This document shows positions 48,608-57,827 of a stretch of 64,000 nt of DNA, in pieces. Every line of letters begins with the position of its first letter. The first letter of the stretch is position 1. The DNA comes from Styela clava. Lineage: Eukaryota; Chordata; Ascidiacea; Stolidobranchia; Styelidae. The notes below the pieces were generated by a model. The model was not told where the DNA came from, did not search any database, and saw only the letters and a program-made list of their open reading frames with translations. The stretch is from assembly GCF_964204865.1 (NCBI RefSeq), contig NC_135259.1:4030001-4094000 (forward strand). Direction: 5' to 3'. A program made the position numbers and the translations under genes.

Positions 48608-49930
48608 TTATCTCCCCATCTTACTAACTGGAAGTTTAAAGATTTGGCACCTCTAATAAATTGAAAATATATAGAAAAATACAATACACAATGCTAAAAT
48701 TAATGATATATATAGGTCAAAAAAATATTTACATGTATATGATCTACAATGAGACAAGACATTGAAGTAAAGAAGAGTTTATAGAAAGGGTAAAGGTTGT
48801 AAAGTAGAATTACAGAAAGATGGCGTATTTTTATTTTAAAAATTTTAGTTTGGACGGTTAAAACATATTTTCAATTTAATGTATTTCGCTAAGTTAAAAT
48901 ACTTATACTCGCTTTATCGCATTGTTACGATTTTGTAGACCTAGTTGGTCAATATATGCTTGTCCCATGTCGGGAAGAAAAAACGCATTTTTAAGTTTAT
49001 GCCATCTCAGGGCTTTTTTTGAAAAAATAACGCTTTTGGATACAATTTTTGTTAAACGAGCTTATTATTTTACCGTTCTATATGACGGCTTTGTAAATAA
49101 TTAAAAGTATGACTCGCTCGAATCTACTTTTAGAAAGCATTTTAATTCTAACGAAATCTATTTAATCGAAAAGGAATGCTAACCACAAATATTCAATAAT
49201 ATAAATCTCTTGAAAGGTTTTGAAATCGGAATATTCAAAGTTGTTACCATCAATTAATTTATAAAATTAAAAGTCGAATGAAACGCCATGTATATATAAG
49301 AAGAAAAAGAAGTACTTTACCTTAGTATTAGTGGAAGAATGAAAAATGTCTGTCTCAATGATAAGAAAAACCTGAAAATCATGAAACAAATTGTAGGATG
49401 ACATGCTCCTGATCTGTATATCCATTATGTATGCGAGAAAATATCTCTATTGTTTGGAATAGAGCGCGTAATTTACCGTAAAACAGTCCATGTATATAGT
49501 TCATTGTTTTCAACAGTTTGTTTTTGATTAGGTTTTTCATCTCGAACATATATCATGTTCTAAAAGAGTTCATTTCGATTGTTCGACAACACAGTCCATA
49601 TTCATGATTTTAACGTTTCCAGAGTCCGTTACCATAGTTCAACTGTTTTCAATTGAGATTATTGTCTTTTCATAATGTTTTTGATTATTGCGGCTTGATA
49701 GCAATTTGATCCTTCAATCGTTGTTCCAGGCAATTTGAATCTCCCCGACGTTCGTGAGTTGGTCGAATTTGATTTTCGCACGTATTGTAGAGACGGTTTC
49801 TCGGCAATTGTTGAAAGCTTCTGCTTGGTCAGCTTTTTGGTTGATTCCGTCAAATTGTTGCCTGTCCTGATTGTTGCCCGTTGATCTGGTCCGTTTCAGA
49901 AGGTTAATTCAAGTCGGTTTTGTCACCATT
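48608..49930. other. Interior of the nested element
   Basis: AT-rich DNA of 1323 bp. The longest ORFs are about 60 codons and show no reverse transcriptase, integrase or transposase motif. Mobilisation must depend on a partner. Confidence 0.7.
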
Positions 49931-50507
49931 TATAGCATAAATAGTTGTTAAATAAATGTGATGTTACCGTATATTGCTAATTTGTAGATTGTCTCTGACT
50001 TGCAAGTCACCCATTCACCCTTCAGCTTCAACGCCCACGTGAATGAAGGAAACTTTAGAAAACTCTGTTTGATTTTATTCTCAGATTTCCACGATACACA
50101 TAATATAAATCTTATAACATTTATCCCTACTAGCTTTGAATGGTTTACATCGTCTTCTCCTCCTATCGAAAGATATCGGAGTCGTATTTATAAGTCCATC
50201 ATAAATCTTATTAAATACTGTAAACGTGAGCTCGTGATTCACGTTATAAACAGAAACTCCTATTATCTCAATAAGGGTAATTATGTACATCGTACGGATG
50301 AGAACTTAGATATAATTATTTCAATCAGTGACAAAGGTCTTGAGAATATAAATTTTAATTTGATAATGACTGGGTGGAACATGTTATGTTCTTAAAACTG
50401 GTGTAATTTGATTCCTACGAAAGTCTTTGTTCGAATTTTGGGAAAAATTAACTTTGTCATGATGATTTCAACATGAAATGGGGTACATTTGGGGGTTAGT
50501 TGCTATA
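49931..50507 (+). repeat. Right 577-bp repeat
   Basis: Same length and apparently same sequence as 48031-48607, including the 130-codon frame at about 50000-50395. It ends GCTATA and is followed by the second GTCT. Confidence 0.88.
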
Positions 50508-50511
50508 GTCT

Positions 50512-53500
50512 GATATCGACTTTCCTCGAATACACGACGGTGAAGTGACTTTGCTGATAGGAGCGGATGTTCCCGAAGTGTTTGTGTGGGAGGAATTTAG
50601 AAAGGGTCGGAGTCAACAGCCGATTGCGGTGAAAACCCCTCTGGGTTGGTCTCTTATGGGTCCGTCTCTGACCGTCTATGAAAACACTTCCATTAATTTT
50701 GTTGATACAAATCCTTTGGCGTCGCAGATTGAGCGACTTTGGCGTACGGATTTTGCTGACGTCCCCAGTATTTGTGACACTAAAACTTCCCGCGAAGATA
50801 GAATAGCGCGTAGTTGCATGGAAGACAAACTCAAATTTGTTGATGGACATTACGAACTACCTTTATTGTGGAAAATCGATCATCGCGAGTTACCATGTAA
50901 TCAGAAAGTGGCGGAGAATCGCCTTCGTCAGTTAAAGCGACGTCTTTTAAAAGATGACACATTGCGCCAAAAATATATTCAGACAATGAATGATTATGTT
51001 GATAAAAGATACGCTCGTATAGCTGACAGTCCTAGGTCGCCGAACATCTATCCAACAAAATGGTTATTGCCACATCATCCTGTGATAAACCCAAAGAAAC
51101 CAGACAAACTTAGAATCGTCTTTGATTGCGCGTCCAAGTCCGAGGGTTTGTCGTTGAATGATGCGCTTATGAGTGGCCCAGACCTTGTTAATAGTTTGGT
51201 TGGTGTACTAACCCGATTTCGAAGGAAAAACATCGCGATTATCGCTGATATTGAATCAATGTTCCATCAGATTAGAGTGAAACCGGAGGATCGGGCCTAT
51301 CTAAGATTTTTGTGGTGGGTCGATGGAGATTTATCTACACAGCCAGTCGAACATGAAATGACTGTGCATTTGTTTGGTGCTCCGTCATCACCTAGTTGTG
51401 CTGCATTTTGTCTGTTGCAAACAGCGAAAGACTTCGGCGCGGAATACGATTCCAAGATTTTAGAAATTGTTAAACGAGACTTCTATGTTGATGACTGTTT
51501 GTCCAGTTGCAAAAATGATAACGATGCTGTTTCGACGGTGATGCAGCTACGTTCTTTGTTGAGTAAAGGAGGGTTTAAACTTACGAAATGGATGTCCAAT
51601 AGTAAGGTTGTCTTGAATAGTTTGCCGGAAAGCGAGCGTTGTAAGCAACTGCGAAGTCGTGTCTTGGACGACGGTGTGTCTAATCGCATTCTAGGCGTGT
51701 ATTGGAACGCATTGAGCGATGAATTCGGGTGCAAGATTGATATTCCCGATCGAGAGTTTACTCGGCGAGGTATTTTGTCCGCGTTAAGCTCGTTATTTGA
51801 TCCCCTTGGATTTTGGGCTCCTGTCACGTTGACTGCTAAGTTGCTGCTACAGGATCTATGCCGTAAGAAGATCGGCTGGGACGACCCTGTATGTGAACGT
51901 GATGCAAATAGCTGGGCCAATTGGTTGAACCAAATTCATCTATTGGAAAACCTGAAAATTTGTCGCTGTCTTGAACCGCTTGACTTTGGACGCGTCAGTC
52001 GAAGTGACGTACATATTTTTGCAGACGCATCGAATAACGGATACAGCGCCGTTGCATATCTGCGTCTGATTGACGAACATTCTAGAGTTCATTGCGCTTT
52101 CCTGATGGGTAAATCTAGACTAGCTCCAATTAAACCCGTATCAGTGCCTCGTTTGGAGTTAACTGCGGCGGTTTTAGCCGTGAGATTGGGAGCAATAATC
52201 AGAAAAGAGCTAGACCTTTCACTAAGACAGTGCGTCTTTTGGGCGGATTCAACTGCCATACTACAGAGTATTCGTAACTCTTCGAAACGGTTTACAACGT
52301 TTGTTGCTAACCGACTAACTACGATCGAGCAGAATTGTGATATTTCAAATTGGCGCTACGTTCCAACTAAATTAAATCCAGCCGATGATGGTTCGAGAGG
52401 AGTTTCTGTAGATAGATTTCTTAATCGGGATCGCTGGCTGCGTGGTCCGGATTTTTTATGGTTGGATGAAAGGGATTGGCCTATTGACCCTGTTAGTATG
52501 CCGGATCCGCCACTGGAATTTCAACCTTCCGAGCATATTCCCGTGCAAATTAACTTAACTGACTGCTTGAACGAAAATTCTGAAACGGTTTCGGCTACCG
52601 ATCGTTTAATTCAAAGATACTCTAGTTGGACTCGCTTGCGGAGAGCCACAGCTTGGCTTATGCGATACAAGTTGTTTCTGCTCATGCGGGTATCTAAGAC
52701 GGCAAACAACCCCAATGTTGGTCCTTTGACGTTAAGTGAGCTCAGGTTTTCGGAGACGCAACTTGTGAAATACGTGCAGTGGCAGATGTTTCCGAAGGTT
52801 ATGGAGATGCTGGGTTGCGGGATTGTGATTTGGAATAAGTCTAACTGCTCCCGCGCACTTCGTAAACTTTCTCCAGTTATGGACAGCTACGGCGTAATGC
52901 GTGTGGGAGGTCGTTTAGACAATGCGTCAATACCGTACGAATCGAAACATCCTGCCATTCTACCGAATGAACATCATTTAACTTCGTTGCTGATAATCAA
53001 GTGTCATATTGAAGTTGGACATTCTGGAATGAGTCACACTTGGACGACGTTGAGACAAACATATTGGGTATTGAAGGGTGGCGCTGCAGTTCGTAAAGTC
53101 ATAGGAAAATGCATATTTTGTCGAAAGCGGAACGCCCATGTTGGCGAGCAGATAATGTCTGACCTACCCGCTGCTCGGTTATATGATAACGTCCGTGCAT
53201 TTTCGTATGTTGGAGTTGACTTCTTTGGCCCAATGACTGTTAAGCAAGGACGGAGTCAAGTTAAAGTGTATGGTTGTCTCTTCACTTGTCTATCGATTCG
53301 GGCCGTGCATATCGAACTAGCTAGTAGTTTATCAACTGACGACTTTATTGACGCATTGAGACGCTTTACTGGGCGCAGAGGTCGTCCTGTTCACATATAT
53401 TGCGACAATGGAAGCAATTTTGTAGGTGCTTGTCGTGAATTGAAAGAATCAATTAGCAAATGGAACGAGCAAAGTATTGCAAACTATCTGCGTCAACGTG

Positions 53501-54096
53501 ACGTAGAATTTAACTTTAATCCTCCATACGCCAGTCATATGGGTGGCGTTTTTGAAAGAATGATTAAATCAACTAAACGAATTCTATCTGTATTGTTGAC
53601 AGGTCAATCGATAACTCATGAGAAGTTGGAGACACTACTAGTTGAAGTGGAATCGATACTGAATTCCAGACCGATAACTCCAGTGATAATGGACCACTCA
53701 GCTGATGAACCGTTGACGCCCAACCATCTACTACTTGTTGGTTCGTCACCAAATGTATCACCAGGTGTATTCACGAAGCGTGATTGCTACGTTCGACAGC
53801 GATGGCGCCAGGTACAATATCTGGCTGATGAATTCTGGCGTCGATGGATAAAAGAGTACCTGCCAACAATAACACAAAGGTCGAAATGGACGAAAGGACG
53901 TGATAACTTCAAAGTCGACGATATAGTTCTGCTAGTTGATGAATCGATTCCTCGCGGTCGATGGACTGTTGGAAGGGTTATAAATACCTTCCCAGACAAA
54001 CATGGACTCGTCCGCTCAGTGTTGGTGAGAACCGGCACAAATGTTGTCAGACGACCCATTACTAAACTATGTCGATTTCTAGAAGACCAAAAATAG
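50512..54096 (+). CDS. BEL pol: RT, RNase H, integrase, C-terminal domain
   Basis: This is the remainder of the polyprotein; the frame is in register with gag across the insertion. The start carries the BEL motifs LLIGADVPEV and TPLGWSLMGP. The reverse transcriptase has RIVFDCASKS, the aspartate in IIADIESMFHQI, and the catalytic FYVDDCL near 51483. RNase H-like and A17-linked parts follow (ADASNNGYSAVAY, VPRLELTAAV, WADSTAIL). The integrase has the zinc-binding H..H..C..C (HIEVGHSGMSH, CIFCRK) and the DDE residues in VGVDFFGP, YCDNGSNF and GVFERMIK. The end is the DUF5641-like tail WRQVQYLADEFWRRW. No stop or frameshift is present. Confidence 0.95.
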   Translation, partial: DIDFPRIHDGEVTLLIGADVPEVFVWEEFRKGRSQQPIAVKTPLGWSLMGPSLTVYENTSINFVDTNPLASQIERLWRTDFADVPSICDTKTSREDRIARSCMEDKLKFVDGHYELPLLWKIDHRELPCNQKVAENRLRQLKRRLLKDDTLRQKYIQTMNDYVDKRYARIADSPRSPNIYPTKWLLPHHPVINPKKPDKLRIVFDCASKSEGLSLNDALMSGPDLVNSLVGVLTRFRRKNIAIIADIESMFHQIRVKPEDRAYLRFLWWVDGDLSTQPVEHEMTVHLFGAPSSPSCAAFCLLQTAKDFGAEYDSKILEIVKRDFYVDDCLSSCKNDNDAVSTVMQLRSLLSKGGFKLTKWMSNSKVVLNSLPESERCKQLRSRVLDDGVSNRILGVYWNALSDEFGCKIDIPDREFTRRGILSALSSLFDPLGFWAPVTLTAKLLLQDLCRKKIGWDDPVCERDANSWANWLNQIHLLENLKICRCLEPLDFGRVSRSDVHIFADASNNGYSAVAYLRLIDEHSRVHCAFLMGKSRLAPIKPVSVPRLELTAAVLAVRLGAIIRKELDLSLRQCVFWADSTAILQSIRNSSKRFTTFVANRLTTIEQNCDISNWRYVPTKLNPADDGSRGVSVDRFLNRDRWLRGPDFLWLDERDWPIDPVSMPDPPLEFQPSEHIPVQINLTDCLNENSETVSATDRLIQRYSSWTRLRRATAWLMRYKLFLLMRVSKTANNPNVGPLTLSELRFSETQLVKYVQWQMFPKVMEMLGCGIVIWNKSNCSRALRKLSPVMDSYGVMRVGGRLDNASIPYESKHPAILPNEHHLTSLLIIKCHIEVGHSGMSHTWTTLRQTYWVLKGGAAVRKVIGKCIFCRKRNAHVGEQIMSDLPAARLYDNVRAFSYVGVDFFGPMTVKQGRSQVKVYGCLFTCLSIRAVHIELASSLSTDDFIDALRRFTGRRGRPVHIYCDNGSNFVGACRELKESISKWNEQSIANYLRQRDVEFNFNPPYASHMGGVFERMIKSTKRILSVLLTGQSITHEKLETLLVEVESILNSRPITPVIMDHSADEPLTPNHLLLVGSSPNVSPGVFTKRDCYVRQRWRQVQYLADEFWRRWIKEYLPTITQRSKWTKGRDNFKVDDIVLLVDESIPRGRWTVGRVINTFPDKHGLVRSVLVRTGTNVVRRPITKLCRFLEDQK

Positions 54097-54164
54097 TCGA
54101 TCGAATTATTGTTTCATTTACAACGTTTAATTTTTTAGAATATATTCCCTGGGTCATATATTCG

Positions 54165-54174
54165 GGTGGGGGTA
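54165..54174 (+). other. Polypurine tract of BEL
   Basis: GGGTGGGGG lies directly before the 3' LTR, where plus-strand DNA synthesis is primed. Confidence 0.65.
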
Positions 54175-54667
54175 TGTTACGTTGTAAACGTACGTTTGTC
54201 GTATATTTTGCCACTGTATGCAGTGCATCGTGCTCTGCCTTGCATCCAATCATTGTAGACTCATTATTACCCTTTGTTTGTAGCGTAAATTAGTATTATT
54301 ATCTATTGTCTGGTTTAGCGTTTTCCTTTCGGTCATTTGCATCACGTATTCGTCGTGTAAAGAGTCGCAGATGTTTGTCTGTATTGTGGACTGTTTATTT
54401 ATTTGTTATATATTGTAATTGTATTAGCCTCCCGGATCGGAAAACGTTTGGTGAGAAATTTGCCTTTTGTTGTTGTTATATGCTTTGACTTATGTTAATC
54501 AATTTTGTTTTATTTTATTTAAGAAAACCGCTGTTCTTTGCCAAGAATATAAAGAAGTGATTTATGCACGTGTCTTGTTTGTGGACAAAGGGGCTGAGAG
54601 TGGCGCGTTCGATACGTTTTCATTGTGTCTCGTCGATATAGATTCCGGGCTATCAAAAGACGTGACA
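54175..54667 (+). repeat. BEL 3' LTR, 493 bp
   Basis: Same length as the 5' LTR, with one visible substitution. It is followed by the ACAC duplication and the right half of the older repeat (54672-54760). Confidence 0.95.
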
Positions 54668-54671
54668 ACAC

Positions 54672-54760
54672 AACTTGGTGTAGAGTAGGCGAATAATATT
54701 AGTTACCTCCATATTGGTACACGAACTTATGGAGCGCTCTTTAGTTCTATTTATATGTAC
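54672..54760. repeat. Older repeat, right half
   Basis: GTAGGCGAATAATATTAGTT, then CATATTGGTACAC and GGAGCGC, match 62706-62762 (GTAGGCGAACAAAATTAGTT). Together with 45415-45553 it gives the site that existed before the BEL insertion. Confidence 0.78.
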
Positions 54761-54795
54761 CAGAGCCATTATATAACCGTTATATAATGGCTCTG
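54761..54795. repeat. Perfect 17-bp hairpin
   Basis: CAGAGCCATTATATAAC, one base C, then its exact reverse complement. It directly follows the older repeat. Confidence 0.9.
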
Positions 54796-55141
54796 ATATG
54801 TAGGCTACTACGGAACCAGACCACGCAATAATATTGAGATCGCTACGCAAAATACTTAAGGCGATAAAATAAAGCCAAATACAGGTAAATGGGGAAGCAA
54901 TTCGATAAGCCATCTTGGCTAACGTTTTGTGGTCGTTTTTGTTCGATTTTGACTGATACGTTGGCCATATTATTAACCCACGACTTTCGCAAATTCATAA
55001 AACTGCCAAAATTAGCATCGTATGGTGAGCTGGGATATATTAGCGTTTAAATAATGAGAAACGAATCAAGATCAGGTGAATATGCCAGAAAAATCGACGC
55101 AAATGATTGATTTCTGTCAAATCCCATAAGAAATCAATTAA

Positions 55142-55470
55142 TAGACCTTATTCATGAAAAACCCATCCTACGCGCAAAAAGAAAAGTGATGTAAAAAAAT
55201 CTTTTTAACATTAGCTCTTATGGGGGATGTGATCACCAGAGCAGAAATTTGCATTTTTTGTAATTTTATAGATGTCTTTCATTGTATACGTGAGCAGTTT
55301 TGAGGATAGAATATTTTTTACATCTTTTTTGATAATTTTAATATGATAAACAGGGTCAAGATTTTTAATAATCGTTCATTGAAATTTTAATGAGCACGGT
55401 GTTTCCGATGACGTCATTCTCACTAGACCATGAGATTCTGCCAACGCGCCGTGCTCTGTGGGATATGCAC
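55142..55470 (+). repeat. Inverted repeat about 330 bp, left arm
   Basis: It starts TAGACCTTATTCATGAAAAA and runs to CTCTGTGGGATATGC. The right arm 59259-59591 is its reverse complement with a modest number of changes. Confidence 0.88.
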
Positions 55471-55916
55471 TCCAACTGCTTGTGATAACAGAATACCGGT
55501 ACCGGGACCACAACTGGCGTTCAACGAAAGACCTATTTTGGATGTTATATATTTCATGAATTCCTTGTAACTATGTACACTTCTGGTACACCTTTCAAAA
55601 TCCAATGGCCTAACTTTTTAAATAAAAGAAGAAAAATTTACTTGAGGCAGTTTTGCTTTCAATTTCTTTGATCAAACAACCGCTACAGCCATAACATAGA
55701 AACTTCCAGCGGAATGCGCATAATAATAATTTCCCTTATTATGATGCAAACGACGCAATAATGGCTGCTTACAATGTGGTTGAAACCAGTTGTGTACAGA
55801 ATTTTCTACTTTGAAAAGCTTGATATATATATATACTTTTCGTAGGGTTTAAACTTGTCAAGTTTTCAAAAGAATTACAAACTTCGAAACCGAATTTCGA
55901 GGCTCTAGGTTTCAGC

Positions 55917-55946
55917 CTGCCTAGCCTATTGGTAAATCCAGCCCTG
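55917..55946. mobile_element. hAT terminus (reverse orientation)
   Basis: GGTAAATCCAGCCCTG is the reverse of CAGGGCTGGATTTACC, preceded by CTAGGTTTCAGCCTGCC, which mirrors the end at 44400. The two might bound one old element into which the BEL inserted, but no target duplication supports it. Confidence 0.5.
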
Positions 55947-56567
55947 GTGATGGTACCTACAGCAAATTTCTGTCCCTAATCACTCAGCAGATTGAAATAA
56001 ATGGTTTTCATTATTTATTAGCAAAGATAGATATTTTAATTAAACATATAGTTCAACTTAAAGCCTGTATATTATATTATAAATATATGTCCCATTATTA
56101 CTGCATTGTGAGAAGGCTTTCCACACTATCAAGTCTATAAGGTTTTAGGCGTCTTCCAATGTCTCAGATGGAAACTTCAGTCTTCAATTCGCATATTTCT
56201 TTTCATTCATGCCATTAGCATTTGAAGCTTGACTGATTCCAATGTATCTTTTCCATTGTTGTTTGATGTAATATCTTAAACGTGACTTCAAATTTTTTTC
56301 TCATTTCAATCATCACATGTTTGAATACTCGAGCTGACTTCTACTGATTTGTTATTAATTTACAATTTTTTGTTATAAATTAACTGTCGTACTTGCTAAG
56401 TGTCCACTAAGTGAAAATCTAGTCTACAAAAAAAGCAGTGGTTTAATAATGGACTACAATATTAACCGAATCCAAAAATATTCCGTAACTTAGTCAACCT
56501 ATCCTCCGAGGAGTTTTTGTTAAATTGTTCAAACATCTTATTTACTGGTAATCTTGATAGCGAACAT

Positions 56568-56703
56568 GGGGGGCAGGGGGTGAGCTGACTGTGATGGTCG
56601 TATCGCTCCCCAGTCTATACCGAATAACTGTGTGTTTTGTAGTCTATATAATTTTTATTGATTCAATGCTTGTATTCTGGTTGACAAAATAACTCTCCCT
56701 CTC
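56568..56703 (+). mobile_element. Truncated LINE 3' end
   Basis: GGTCGTATCGCTCCCCAGTC and TATACCGAATAA match the 3' UTR of the LINE at 7.65-12.35 kb (GGTCGTATCGCCATCTCCCAG, TATACCAAAATAA). It ends GGTTGACAAAATAACTCTCC, like the LINE tail. Confidence 0.82.
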
Positions 56704-56949
56704 GTATAGGCTTGCACGTAATTTACGGATTTACGTAATTATTTTGAGTTACGGAAGGAAAGTTACGAATTACGTAAAGTCGTAATTATTGCATTGAAAC
56801 GAGCTTTCTTCAAAGCAGTCAATTTCGTCGATTGCGAAAAATGAAAGCTCAACAAGTAGAAGTTAGAGTTCCGGTATTCGCAGCCGTTTTTCTCTCTTTT
56901 ACCTTTCTTGCTACGTAGGTGAAGGAGGGCATGACGCGTTGCCATTCAC

Positions 56950-57240
56950 TAACCTATTATCAACTTCTCTGGCATGGCCAATGTAAATTATTAACGTAGT
57001 TAAGGGGGAAGAACTGAGTAGGGCCGTTTGACGCCAACACACCTGGTTTTAACTTCTCCCGTAACTTAACCGTAGATAAGGGATAGAATTGCGTTGAGAC
57101 CGATTGACGCCAACACACCTGGTTTCAACTTCTCTCGCATCTTATCTAGCTTGGCCAATGTACATAATAACCGTAGATAGGGGGGAGAATTGTGTTAAGA
57201 CCGATGGACGCTAACACGCCCGGTTTCAACTTCTTCGGGT
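56950..57240. repeat. Minisatellite, three irregular units of 75-102 bp
   Basis: GACGCCAACACACCTGGTTT recurs at about 57031 and 57106, and as GACGCTAACACGCCCGGTTT at about 57208. AACCGTAGATAAGGG and TTGGCCAATGTACATAAT lie between copies; one unit lacks the last part. Confidence 0.8.
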
Positions 57241-57540
57241 GAAATGACTTATGAACGCAGGAGATCAATCTTTCAAACATGGTCTATCAAACATTTGTAT
57301 CTATTTTACTTTTATTTATTATTTACTTGTTCCAGTTTTCCGTTACTTATGGTATATATGTTCCGTTTCTATTTTATTCTATTTTATAGTCACGCGTTTA
57401 AATAGTGGGAATTCCCCACCAAGTGTGGATTAGCAATGCTTAACCATTCTTTATTGTTGATATCAACACTTGATATATGAACATGGAATATCATACTGTT
57501 TTTGGCTGTTTTATTTCAGACTTGGGGTATAAACAGGAAA

Positions 57541-57827
57541 ATGTCCATAACCTTTCAACACGACGATCTTGTGAAATTTAACGAAGAGCTTTCGCGACGA
57601 ATTGGAACCAAATAAGCGAAAAGAGCGATTGATCACTCGCGCCAATACCTCGCCGTGATAATTAATGTCGCGCTTATCAAATAGCAATATGACGACAAAA
57701 GAGAGATTGCGTAATGAACCAACGCAACTTCGTCTTCTCGGCATCGGTAAAGCGATTGAGACGGCAGAGAAACAGCAAAACGACGGATTCCTCGCGGACC
57801 GCAAAAAATTTAACTGCTATCATATAT
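57541..57827 (+). other. CpG-rich, coding-like patch of unknown origin
   Basis: Two short frames start at ATG: MSITFQHDDLVKFNEELSRR and MTTKERLRNEPTQLRLLGIG. The base composition differs from the surrounding AT-rich DNA. A third short frame lies at about 58377 (MSDNAEDAAKTSLRREEIAS). They could be pieces of a captured gene. I do not recognise them. Confidence 0.3.

Larger units (their letters stand above)
48031..50507. mobile_element. Nested element with 577-bp terminal direct repeats
   Basis: The element is 2477 bp. Its repeats (48031-48607 and 49931-50507) begin TATAGC and end GCTATA, and GTCT flanks both outer sides (48027-48030, 50508-50511). The layout is that of a non-autonomous LTR retrotransposon, but the termini are not TG..CA, and I found no clear primer site or purine tract. 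The 1323-bp interior has only short ORFs. The repeats look identical, so the insertion is young, younger than the BEL it disrupts. Confidence 0.85.
45554..54667 (+). mobile_element. Full-length BEL/Pao LTR retrotransposon (interrupted)
   Basis: Two 493-bp LTRs start TGTTACG and end GTGACA, with only one difference that I could find. ACAC flanks both sides (45550-45553, 54668-54671). The order gag, protease, RT, RNase H, integrase is BEL/Pao. The gag-pol frame is open from 46192 to 54096 except for a 2477-bp element plus its 4-bp duplication. Without that element the internal frame would be one ORF of about 1807 codons. The near-identical LTRs imply a recent insertion. Confidence 0.95.
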
